This document shows positions 1-8,847 of a DNA stretch of 64,000 bases, piece by piece. The DNA lies in assembly GCA_937998875.1 (NCBI GenBank), contig CALLBO010000018.1, positions 1-64,000 on the forward strand, read 5' to 3'. The translations under genes and the position numbers were made by a program. This DNA is from an uncultured Granulosicoccaceae bacterium. GTDB taxonomy: Bacteria > Pseudomonadota > Gammaproteobacteria > Granulosicoccales > Granulosicoccaceae. Under the pieces are notes generated by a model. That model did not search any database. It saw only the letters and a program-made list of their open reading frames with translations, and had not been told where the DNA came from. Within the stretch, counting starts at the first letter, position 1. The number at the start of each line of letters is the position of its first letter.

Positions 1-1
1 A

Positions 2-238
2 ACGCCACTTAAGTCAATGGCCGTTGGTGTCATTATCGAACCACAGCAAGCAGAAGACATACTCACTTCGGGTAAAGCAGAACTCGTCGCTCTGGGCCGC
101 GAGATTATGCATGATCCTTTCTGGCCTTTGCGTGCAGGACAAGAGTTAGGTGACGATCCTGACTATGAAATGTGGCCGCCTCAATATAAGTGGGCTGTCG
201 ACAGACGAGCACAGATTGCATTGCAAAACAAAAGTTAA
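2..238 (+). CDS. NADH:flavin oxidoreductase (OYE/YqjM/XenA-like), C-terminal part, truncated by window start
   Basis: Frame is open from base 2; ...GKAELVALGREIMHDPFWPLRAGQELG...PPQYKWA resembles the OYE-family C-terminus (ValGR..l.dP.wp). Confidence 0.8.
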   Translation, partial: TPLKSMAVGVIIEPQQAEDILTSGKAELVALGREIMHDPFWPLRAGQELGDDPDYEMWPPQYKWAVDRRAQIALQNKS

Positions 239-266
239 TCCGCACGTAGTGACAATGTGATGTTTT

Positions 267-410
267 CGTAGGGGGATAAGCTTGCGCATCCACCAATGTG
301 CAGCACGTCAGATCCGCTATTACCCGTTCAATCTTTGGCGATTTAACTCGCTGTAAATTTTTTGCGTTCGTTGCGGCAGTTTGGCGGATGCGTAAGCTTA
401 TCCCCCTACG
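267..410. repeat. Dispersed palindromic element, copy 1 (144 bp)
   Basis: Terminal inverted arms CGTAGGGGGATAAGCTTGCGCATCCACCAA / TTGGCGGATGCGTAAGCTTATCCCCCTACG; full-length homology to 29498-29612. Confidence 0.85.
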
Positions 411-467
411 TAGACGCTCTGAGACCAATCAGCAGATTCTGATAAGATCCTCAACCGAAGAACTTTT

Positions 468-902
468 TCAATCAACCTCACCCGTCGCCGCATTTAACTC
501 ATCTCTGGCAGATCTGGTAATCCGCTTACACTCGTCATCAATGTGTAACCACGATAAACGATTTGATTCATGGGCATGCAGTTGCGGCGCAAGTTCATCG
601 GCTTGATCCACTATGCCCAGTGAAACATACACCATACCGGGTAGGTATTCATATCTGCCTGTCAGTGGTGTGCCACAACACTCACAGAATGATCGCGTTA
701 CCCCGGAGTTTACCGACACAGATCTGCCTTCATTCGGTACAAATGACAATGCAGTTTCATCAAATGCAGCAAACGCGGCCACCGGTGCTCCGGTAACACG
801 CCTGCAATCGTTGCAATGACAATACGCCACTGCTCTCGGCGCTTTTGTGGAGTGCATTTTTATTGTCCCGCAATAACAACGTCCGGTAATGGCGTTACTC
901 AT
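468..902 (-). CDS. GFA family protein (glutathione-dependent formaldehyde-activating/CENP-V fold)
   Basis: CYCGTIKMHS...AYCHCNDCRRVTGAPVAAFAAF...SFCECCGTPL zinc-binding GFA motifs. Confidence 0.85.
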   Translation of the reverse strand: MSNAITGRCYCGTIKMHSTKAPRAVAYCHCNDCRRVTGAPVAAFAAFDETALSFVPNEGRSVSVNSGVTRSFCECCGTPLTGRYEYLPGMVYVSLGIVDQADELAPQLHAHESNRLSWLHIDDECKRITRSARDELNAATGEVD

Positions 903-936
903 CGCGAGGTATCTTCACTTCGGGCATTCATTACGT

Positions 937-2163
937 TTAGTAGTTCCATAGCGTCCCATCTTCAAGCCGCACTACAGGGTGGCTGCCCGGCTTAAAGCTG
1001 TATTTTTTCGCTTCGTTTTCGTCAAAATCTACACCAAGGCCAGGCTCATCACTGACATACATCATGCCACTCTCCACCCTATGGGTCGACGGAAACAATG
1101 CATCACACTCCGGGGTATCCAATACAAGATACTCCTGTATTCCGAAATTCGGCGCCCAGGCATTTAGATGCGCCTGTGCTGCCATACACAGGGGTGAGTG
1201 ACTTGGAGCTCCGTGAAAACCCGTTCGAATATGGTGTAGCCCTGCCAGATCAACAATTCGCTTTACATGGGTTATCCCGCCAGCATAAGTAACCGCAACA
1301 CGAATGAAGTCAATCAATTCGTGTTCAATAAGCTTGTTACACTCCCAGATGGAATTAAAAACTTCACCGATTGCAACTGGAACAGTCGAATGTTGACGCA
1401 ACAGTCGCAGCGCATCCTGATCTTCAGCAGGCGTCGGGTCTTCCAACCAGAAAAGTCCAACCGGCTCAAGCGTTTTCGCAAACTCCGCCGCCTCGCGTGG
1501 AAGCAGCCGATGATGCACGTCGTGTAGGATTTTAAGTTGCTCGCCAAACCGCTCACGAATCGCCATTAGTGCATCCGGCATGTATCGCATATAACGATCG
1601 GTGTCCCAAATTTCTACCTTCGGGCGGATGCCGCTAAAGTCAGTTATATAGTGTTTGTTATTATCAGCAGCATGAGACACACCGTAACTCTCTGTGGGCA
1701 TACCGGGAACACCACACTGCACGCGCACAGCCTTATAGCCCTGCTCTACATAATGAGAGATAGAATCCATCAGCGCTTCGAGGTCAGCCCCGGTTGCATG
1801 CGCATAGAGCAACGCACCTTCGCGACTTTTACCACCAAACATTTGATACAACGGCATAGACGCAAGCTTCGCCTTGATATCCCAAAGCGCCATGTCAATA
1901 GCACCAAATGCTGCCATGGCAATTGGACCTTTGCGAAAATAAGCACCGCGATAAAAAAACTGCCAGATATCTTCGCTATTGCGCGGGTCCAGACCGATTA
2001 AATTCGGGATTAGGTAATCGTTAAGATAGGCCGCCGGCAGAGTTTCTCTGTTGTTCAATGTCGCATCGCCCAACCCATACACACCCTGGTCGGTCTGTAT
2101 TTTCAGAGTGACATAGTTTTTACCGGGACCACCGACAAAGACTTTGGCATCAGTGATTTTCAA
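937..2163 (-). CDS. Mandelate racemase/enolase superfamily protein, D-mannonate dehydratase (ManD/RspA) type
   Basis: MKITDAKVFVGGPGKNYVTLKIQTDQGVYGLGDATLN...LHDVHHRL...WLEDPTPAEDQ...GEVFNSIWEC; ManD-like ends and length (408 aa). Confidence 0.85.
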   Translation of the reverse strand: MKITDAKVFVGGPGKNYVTLKIQTDQGVYGLGDATLNNRETLPAAYLNDYLIPNLIGLDPRNSEDIWQFFYRGAYFRKGPIAMAAFGAIDMALWDIKAKLASMPLYQMFGGKSREGALLYAHATGADLEALMDSISHYVEQGYKAVRVQCGVPGMPTESYGVSHAADNNKHYITDFSGIRPKVEIWDTDRYMRYMPDALMAIRERFGEQLKILHDVHHRLLPREAAEFAKTLEPVGLFWLEDPTPAEDQDALRLLRQHSTVPVAIGEVFNSIWECNKLIEHELIDFIRVAVTYAGGITHVKRIVDLAGLHHIRTGFHGAPSHSPLCMAAQAHLNAWAPNFGIQEYLVLDTPECDALFPSTHRVESGMMYVSDEPGLGVDFDENEAKKYSFKPGSHPVVRLEDGTLWNY

Positions 2164-2348
2164 TAGTTTGCTCTCCCGAAAGAAAATCCTTTAGCGATAT
2201 TCATATCTAGATAAACCTGTTGTTGCTTGTGACAATACAGCGGCGGCAACGGAATCTCCACAAATCACTGTGAACTGTTGCCAGTTTCCACGTTGCTGCT
2301 TTAGCTGGATTCATTTAGTGGCATAAAAACGGCTCTACCCGTGTCATT

Positions 2349-2735
2349 GTGAGCCATATCTACATACTTTCAAATGATGGAATGCCGGGTCTTGTCAAAA
2401 TCGGGATGACATCAAACTCACCGGTGTCCCGAGCCAAAGAGCTCTTTACCACCGGCGTGCCTTGTGGGTTTAACCTTGAGGCATCCTGGCAGATCCCGCA
2501 ACGTTTCATGCGCGATGCGGAAAGTGAGTTGCATGAATTACTGTCCGATTATCGATTTAACGATAAGCGTGAATTTTTCGCAGTTGAGCCGGATGATGCT
2601 GTGATGTTCGTGGAAAGCTATATGCGAGAGAGAGGGTTCGGCAATGAACTTATTACAGGTTTTGCTGATCTCTTCCTGATGATCTGCACTGTGGTATCGA
2701 TTGTTCTGAGTGCTATGTTTTTGGTTTCAACCTAA
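2349..2735 (+). CDS. GIY-YIG (T5orf172-like) nuclease-domain protein with C-terminal hydrophobic segment
   Basis: HIYILSNDGMPGLVKIGMTSNSPVSRAKELFTTGVPCGF...AESELHELLSDYRFNDKREFF motif; C-term LFLMICTVVSIVLSAMFLV. Confidence 0.75.
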   Translation: MSHIYILSNDGMPGLVKIGMTSNSPVSRAKELFTTGVPCGFNLEASWQIPQRFMRDAESELHELLSDYRFNDKREFFAVEPDDAVMFVESYMRERGFGNELITGFADLFLMICTVVSIVLSAMFLVST

Positions 2736-2781
2736 CATGCACACTCTTTACTGGAGGCGCATGTGGTGCGCACGCACAGAC

Positions 2782-2822
2782 AAAAAAAAGGCCAATAACA
2801 TACAAACTATTGGCCTTTTTTA
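2782..2822. terminator. Bidirectional Rho-independent terminator
   Basis: AAAAAAGGCCAATA-acatacaaac-TATTGGCCTTTTTT between convergent GIY-YIG gene and zipA. Confidence 0.9.
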
Positions 2823-2840
2823 TGGAAACAAAAACAATCG

Positions 2841-3857
2841 TTAGGTAACTGGCTGCAACACCCGTCTTGTACGGAACACATACTGTTGTATATCTTCACG
2901 CATGTGTTGAATAGTTTGCTCGCTTAACGGATTCCGGTTGCCATCACGTAGCTGACCATCCAGTTCTTCAGCGAGCTCCTTTGCTTCACGAATTAGAAAA
3001 TCAAAAGCCACATCTGAATCAAGATTTACAGGCAGTCGCATGAAGAGTGTGATACCAGGGGTTTCAAAGGTACGCATTTCGTCTTCGTTAAAAGTACCTG
3101 GCTTGATCATATTAGCAATTGAAAAAACCTTTTCATCTTCAAGCTTACAATGATAAATCGACATACGACCGAACGTATAGCCATGCCTTTCGAAAAGTGC
3201 CTTCAGATCGTTGCCGTAAAATCTGCGCCCGCTTAATGCGACAACATGAATCGATACGAGCTTCTCTTCGAACTCCTCGAGCTGCACCGGCTCATGATAG
3301 GTTTCGAACTCCTCAGAGAAATCGTTGGCATAGTCATCACTGAACGTGGTGTCTTCCTGCGCGCTGGCGGCTTTTACCGCACTTGCAAAACTGGTTACAC
3401 CAACAGAACTCTTGTTAAAACTACCAGAATCATCCAGTGGCTGATCACTATAAGGTTCTTCATCAATCGCGATATCTACCTCTTCAAAGTCGTCGCTGAT
3501 CGCAATCTGCGAGGCTACCGACTCACGGCCATAATCAGACGCCGGTTGAAAATTGTCGGCCTGCTCCACGGCATATTCCGTCGCTTGGTGTGACTGAACC
3601 TGTTGATCTAATACAGGCTGATCAACAGCGGACGAATGCATTGCGGGTTCAATTTCTAAATTGTTGTTTAATGGATCGTCCACCGGCACACGCAGCTCGT
3701 CGATAGCAGGGTCATAGCCTGCGGGCCTGACAGCCTTTCCACGATTAACACGGCCAGGGATTTTATCAGGCGTTGTTTTGCGCCCCATCAGAAAGGCAAC
3801 ACCGAGCAACACGATGCCGGTTGCGATCAGAATCCATCGGAAGAATTCCATAGGCAC
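2841..3857 (-). CDS. zipA: Cell division protein ZipA
   Basis: N-terminal TM helix, acidic/Gln-rich linker, C-terminal FtsZ-binding domain; adjacent to smc. Confidence 0.9.
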   Translation of the reverse strand: MPMEFFRWILIATGIVLLGVAFLMGRKTTPDKIPGRVNRGKAVRPAGYDPAIDELRVPVDDPLNNNLEIEPAMHSSAVDQPVLDQQVQSHQATEYAVEQADNFQPASDYGRESVASQIAISDDFEEVDIAIDEEPYSDQPLDDSGSFNKSSVGVTSFASAVKAASAQEDTTFSDDYANDFSEEFETYHEPVQLEEFEEKLVSIHVVALSGRRFYGNDLKALFERHGYTFGRMSIYHCKLEDEKVFSIANMIKPGTFNEDEMRTFETPGITLFMRLPVNLDSDVAFDFLIREAKELAEELDGQLRDGNRNPLSEQTIQHMREDIQQYVFRTRRVLQPVT

Positions 3858-4021
3858 TATCCTTTATTCAACATATTAGTTGCGGACTGCCAAGTCTACA
3901 AAACTAACTTTTGCGCGTCGATCAAAGGGACCGGTTTTAAGGTTACAAGTGAGCTAGTAGCGTAATGACCAGCCACTCTTTCCCCACCTAAATCACCAAT
4001 GGTTTCACCAGGGACGTTCGC

Positions 4022-7000
4022 TCAGGCTACGGCCAGTTCTATAGCTTCATCAACGTCAACAGAAACGAGCCTTGATACGCCCGGTTCCTGCATGGTCACG
4101 CCCATGAGCTGGTTGCTTAGCTCCATGGTGACCTTATTGTGGGTAATGAATATAAATTGCACCTGACTGGACATCTCTTCAACCATTTTGGCAAAACGCG
4201 CAACATTTGCATCATCAAGCGGCGCGTCGACCTCATCAAGCATACAGAAAGGCGATGGGCGCAGATGAAAGAAGGCGAACACCAACGCTACTGCGGTCAA
4301 TGCCTTCTCACCACCGGATAGCAACTGAATACTGCTGACTCGCTTGCCGGGTGGGCGGGCCATTACTGCGACACCGGCCTCGAGTAAGTCTTCGCTGGTG
4401 AGTTCGAGTTTGGCCTGACCACCACCGAACAAACGCGGGAAGAGTTCCTGCAACTTACCGTTGACCGCATCAAACGTTTCCCGGAACATCGCTTTGGTTT
4501 CGCGGTCGATCTTGCCGATTGCATCTTCGAGCGTTTCAAGTGCGTCGGTGATGTCTTTATACTGCTCATCAAGGTACTCCTTGCGCTGCAACTGCTCCTG
4601 ATACTCTTCAATGGCAGCGAGGTTTATTGGTCCGAGGCGCTGTATTTTACGTTCCACTTCAGTGAGATGCTCGGCCCACTCTTTAACCGTCGCTGCTTCA
4701 GGAATGGTCGGCATTAACTCTTCGCGATCCACCCCTGCTTCTGTGAGTTGCTCATCGATGGTTTTGAGCCTGACGCGCGACTCCTGAGACTCCATATTAA
4801 CCTGCTGCAATAACTCGCGTGCCTGCTGCGCCTGTTGCTCAAGCCTATGGCGATTCTGCTCTTGCACGCGCTGCTGATTATCATGATCTTCGAGCTGTTT
4901 ACGCGCACCCTGCAGTAAAGACTCTACTTCGCTGCGGTTGCGCAACAGTGCCAGGTGCTGAGTTTTAAGCTTCTCTATCTCGCCGTTGTCAGGCTGTTGC
5001 TGCTGATCAAGCTCGGTGCGTCTGGCATCCAGCTGTGTCAGCTGTCGTGCCATGCGTTCACGGTTCTGTTTAATTGATTCACGGCCGGACTTCATCGACT
5101 CAAGCTTTACAATGGTAGCCTGGCCTGACTGTCTGACCTGATCAAGCTTTTGTCTCGCTTCATCGCGTTGTTCACGACCCTGCAGACGACGTTCGTCCAT
5201 ATCTGCCAGTTGCTGTTGCAGTTGATGCAATCGCTTTTCTGCTTCTTCCGCACGTCGCGAACCTTCCTGATGTTCGCGATCAGAGCGCGCTGCGACTGCC
5301 TCTATTTCTTCAAGCTCACTTTCAACTTTTGCGGCACGTTCAACCGCCTGATCAATTTGCGACCTGGCAGATTCAATCTTACCGGCAATAGTACTGATCT
5401 CACGATGCCTGGTGTTTATCAGGGTTTGCAGTTTGTCGCGATTGTTCTCGCGTTCAACCACTTGTCTCTTGCACTGCTCGTGCTCGGTTTCAAGAGAACC
5501 GATGTCTTCTCTTAACAGTTTTACTTTCTCTTCAAGTGTGTCTATCTCTTCCTGTCTTTCAAGCACACTGCCGTTGCCATCATCAGAGCGTACACACAAC
5601 CAATGGCGTCCCATCCAGAGGCCATCACGGGTAACTACAGACTCACCCGGACTTAACGAGTCACGCGCATCAAATGCTTCTTCCGTGGTTTCGCAAATCG
5701 TAACGCCATGCATCAGTTCCGCAATACCCGCCCGACTGTTAACCATAGTGGCAAGCCACTTTTCCTCCGATTTTTTGTCAGCGTCGAGACTCTGTGAATT
5801 GTTTTCTATACCATCCTTAACCGCGTTGATTCCAGACTGCGGCAGATTGCCGAGTTTTCTACTCAACGCATCGTAGTCATCAACACAAACCGCATCAAGA
5901 AAATCACCAAGCACCGCTTCTATGGCTTTCTCCCAGCCTTTGTCTATGTCGAGCAGTTTCAACAACGGCGGTGCATCGCCAAGGCCGTTTTTCTCCAGCC
6001 ATTCGATGCGCTTCTTTTCACTGCCGCCGGTTGCTGACTGTTGCAATGCCTGCAGAGATGAAAGGCGACCGTTACTGCTTTGCAGCTCGGTGCGCTTTGA
6101 ATCGAGGGTTTGCGCAATTTTTACTACCTTCTCACGTCCCTGCGCTAACGACTTACCTGCCTCATCAAGCTGCGATCGAAGCGCGAGCTCTTCTGTGTTT
6201 TTGCCCTGCTGGCTTGATAAAAGCGCGTTCAGGGCTCCGCCGTCACCACGCTCAGATAGCTCGCCTTTCTCCCGCTGCAGTCGTTCTTCTCGCAGCTTAA
6301 GATCGGCAACTTTCTTTTTTAGCTCTTCCAGACGCGCCTGTTCTACCTGCGAGATGGTTTCCTGTTCTGAGTGTTCTGCACTTAACTCTTCCCAGCTGGA
6401 TAACGCATCCTGAAAGTCGCTCTCGGCCTGCTCGTAGCCTTCCGTCGCCTCTACCTGTTCGCGCTCTACACGCTCAATGGTTGGTCCGGCTTCAGCAAGT
6501 GCCACGTCTACATCTTTAATACGCTGTTCATCGTGTTCGATATTGGTTTTTATTTCCGCAGATTCTTCTTCTATGCGCTGTAGTTCACGGCTGCGTTTTT
6601 CGCGTTCTTCACGCGCATGGTGAATAGACTGCTCCGCACGCGTGATATCTGCGCCCACAGCATAGAACTTAGCCTGCACTTCGTTCAGTTCAGCTTCGAT
6701 CTCTTTACGTTTCTCACGCATCGTGGCAATACCTTCCTCTGCCTCCGCGCGCGCTTCATCAGCAGTGGCAACATTACTTTTGCGTTCTTCCAATCGCTGA
6801 TCAAATGAGTTAAGTGCGTCGTGGTATTCACGCCAGCGCAAACCGAGCAGTTCCGCACGGTACTTTTTTTCATCTACTTTGAGTGTTTTGTATTTTTCTG
6901 CAGTGCGAGACTGACGCTGTAACTTCTCAAGCTGTTTTTCAACCTCTTCACGCAGATCATTCAGCCGATCAAGGTTATCGCGAGTATGGCGAATGCGGTT

Positions 7001-7543
7001 TTCTGTTTCGCGACGGCGCTCTTTGTACTTGGAGATGCCGGCTGCCTCTTCAAGATAAACCCGCATTTCCTCTGGCTTGGCATCAATCAGGCGCGAGATC
7101 ATGCCCTGTTCAATGATTGCGTAGCTGCGCGGGCCGAGGCCGGTGCCGAGAAAGATATCGGTAATGTCCCTGCGACGGCACTTGGTACCATTGAGAAAGT
7201 ACTGCGACTGCCCTTCCCTCGTTACCTGACGTTTGAGGGCGATTTCTGCATAGGCCGAATACTGACCCTCGAGCTTGCCCTCACTGTTATCAAAAACCAG
7301 TTCAACCGATGCCTGGCCAACAGGCTTACGCGAGGAAGATCCCGAGAAAATAACATCCGACATCGATGCGCCGCGCAGATGCTTGGCAGAAGATTCACCC
7401 ATTACCCAGCGCACCGCATCAATGGTGTTCGACTTACCGCAGCCGTTAGGGCCGACAATTCCGGTGAGATTGGTAGAAAGCTGCAGCGTCGTCGCGTCGA
7501 CGAAGGATTTGAAGCCTGCTAGCTTGATTTTGCTCAATCGCAT
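4022..7543 (-). CDS. smc: Chromosome segregation protein SMC
   Basis: Walker A GIVGPNGCGKSNTIDAVRW, long coiled coils, LSGGEKALTAVALVFAFF signature, Walker B CMLDEVDAPLDDANV. Confidence 0.97.
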   Translation of the reverse strand: MRLSKIKLAGFKSFVDATTLQLSTNLTGIVGPNGCGKSNTIDAVRWVMGESSAKHLRGASMSDVIFSGSSSRKPVGQASVELVFDNSEGKLEGQYSAYAEIALKRQVTREGQSQYFLNGTKCRRRDITDIFLGTGLGPRSYAIIEQGMISRLIDAKPEEMRVYLEEAAGISKYKERRRETENRIRHTRDNLDRLNDLREEVEKQLEKLQRQSRTAEKYKTLKVDEKKYRAELLGLRWREYHDALNSFDQRLEERKSNVATADEARAEAEEGIATMREKRKEIEAELNEVQAKFYAVGADITRAEQSIHHAREEREKRSRELQRIEEESAEIKTNIEHDEQRIKDVDVALAEAGPTIERVEREQVEATEGYEQAESDFQDALSSWEELSAEHSEQETISQVEQARLEELKKKVADLKLREERLQREKGELSERGDGGALNALLSSQQGKNTEELALRSQLDEAGKSLAQGREKVVKIAQTLDSKRTELQSSNGRLSSLQALQQSATGGSEKKRIEWLEKNGLGDAPPLLKLLDIDKGWEKAIEAVLGDFLDAVCVDDYDALSRKLGNLPQSGINAVKDGIENNSQSLDADKKSEEKWLATMVNSRAGIAELMHGVTICETTEEAFDARDSLSPGESVVTRDGLWMGRHWLCVRSDDGNGSVLERQEEIDTLEEKVKLLREDIGSLETEHEQCKRQVVERENNRDKLQTLINTRHREISTIAGKIESARSQIDQAVERAAKVESELEEIEAVAARSDREHQEGSRRAEEAEKRLHQLQQQLADMDERRLQGREQRDEARQKLDQVRQSGQATIVKLESMKSGRESIKQNRERMARQLTQLDARRTELDQQQQPDNGEIEKLKTQHLALLRNRSEVESLLQGARKQLEDHDNQQRVQEQNRHRLEQQAQQARELLQQVNMESQESRVRLKTIDEQLTEAGVDREELMPTIPEAATVKEWAEHLTEVERKIQRLGPINLAAIEEYQEQLQRKEYLDEQYKDITDALETLEDAIGKIDRETKAMFRETFDAVNGKLQELFPRLFGGGQAKLELTSEDLLEAGVAVMARPPGKRVSSIQLLSGGEKALTAVALVFAFFHLRPSPFCMLDEVDAPLDDANVARFAKMVEEMSSQVQFIFITHNKVTMELSNQLMGVTMQEPGVSRLVSVDVDEAIELAVA

Positions 7544-7723
7544 TTAGGCGGCCGGATGCACAGATGATCGGGAAACCGCGATGATAGCGCGCGATTAAAA
7601 ATTAGTCCCATACTTTCGAAGGATTAATTCTCAAGGGACGATCGTCAACAAATCCCAAAGGTAATTTGTAGCTTTAATGCTTCATCTTGTATCATTTTTG
7701 AAACAAAACAGAGATACCAGCTT

Positions 7724-8557
7724 ATGACTCGCCTCCTGCTTACCCTATTGTTCTTTTGCCTGACTAAAAACGTTGCGGCAGAAGACTTTCAAATGCCGGA
7801 GTCGCAACAAACACCAGGTGGAGTCGCGAGCATTAATCTCGGAACCCTGCCGGCAAAGCCGACCGCGCGATTTAATGATATCCCCGTAGCCGTTCTGCAA
7901 ACCAGCGACAGTTTTTATGCCCTGCTTGGCATTCCTTTGAACACCAAACCCGGCTGGCATCCACTGGAGGTTGAATCTATTGACGGCACCATCACCACTT
8001 ATGAATTCGAAGTGGTTGGAAAGGACTACCCGGAACAGCACATCACCATCACCAACAACCGCCAGGTTAATCCAAATGAAACCGACATGGTCCGCATCAG
8101 AAAAGACCGTACGTCAATTGCCAATGCAAAACGGTATCGGCACGATGAACTACTGGGGTTGCGTTTTGATGTACCGGTTGAAGGAATTCGGAGCAGTTCG
8201 TTTGGCTCAAGGCGATTCTTCAACAAGCAACCCCGCCGCCCCCATGGCGGGATGGATATCGCGGCACCGGAGGGCACACCTGTTTATGCTCCAGCGGATG
8301 CGTATGTCATTGAGACCGGTGATTACTTTTTCAGTGGTAAGTGTATTTTTCTAGGCCATGGCGAAGGACTACAGACGTTCTATGCGCACCTCAGCAAAAT
8401 TGATGTTGAGCCGGGAGCACTGGTAAAACGCGGACAGAAAATAGGTGAGGTTGGCGCGACCGGCCGCGTTACCGGCGCGCACTTACACTGGTCTGTGGGA
8501 CTGAACCGCACCTGGGTTGATCCAGAACTATTCCTCACGACCGGGTCTGGCAACTAA
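7724..8557 (+). CDS. M23 family metallopeptidase (LytM domain), secreted
   Basis: Signal peptide; RRPHGGMDIAAPEGTPVYAPADA...GHGEGLQTFYAHLSKIDV...GATGRVTGAHLHW. Confidence 0.93.
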   Translation: MTRLLLTLLFFCLTKNVAAEDFQMPESQQTPGGVASINLGTLPAKPTARFNDIPVAVLQTSDSFYALLGIPLNTKPGWHPLEVESIDGTITTYEFEVVGKDYPEQHITITNNRQVNPNETDMVRIRKDRTSIANAKRYRHDELLGLRFDVPVEGIRSSSFGSRRFFNKQPRRPHGGMDIAAPEGTPVYAPADAYVIETGDYFFSGKCIFLGHGEGLQTFYAHLSKIDVEPGALVKRGQKIGEVGATGRVTGAHLHWSVGLNRTWVDPELFLTTGSGN

Positions 8558-8776
8558 CCGCACCACACGATGTGACGCGTCACACCCACTGCTGTAACAA
8601 TAGAAACAATCCTGTATTTGTGACCGTTTTCAATCTACCATTATTCTCAGTGGTAACAAGCACTTAAGTAAACACGCGAGTCTATATATCCAATTCAACT
8701 AAAAAAACAAACTCAAGATCTGGCCAACCGTGTCGTTACTGTGCCCCAGCGTATGCAGCTGCTACTGACTGCCTAC

Positions 8777-8816
8777 GTGCCGGGTGACAAAAAAATAAAC
8801 AAGTCCCGGCACTTTT
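8777..8816 (+). terminator. Possible intrinsic terminator/hairpin (8-bp stem, 20-nt loop, TTTT)
   Basis: GTGCCGGG...CCCGGCAC followed by TTTT; upstream of the astacin gene. Confidence 0.4.
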
Positions 8817-8847
8817 AAAAAGCCCAACAAAGGCCAGGGGTTGAGTT

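Noticed and set aside
105-606. ORFs 105-428 (-) and 298-606 (+)
   Set aside because: They overlap the palindromic repeat and the real flanking genes; no recognisable domain.
5150-6413. Several long plus-strand ORFs inside smc (e.g. 5412-5876, 5922-6413)
   Set aside because: Low-complexity Ser/Arg/Cys-rich shadow translations antisense to a clear smc gene.
8575-8760. Small RNA in the M23-astacin intergenic region
   Set aside because: Only a weak hairpin near 8777-8816 and no clear promoter or conserved RNA family recognised.
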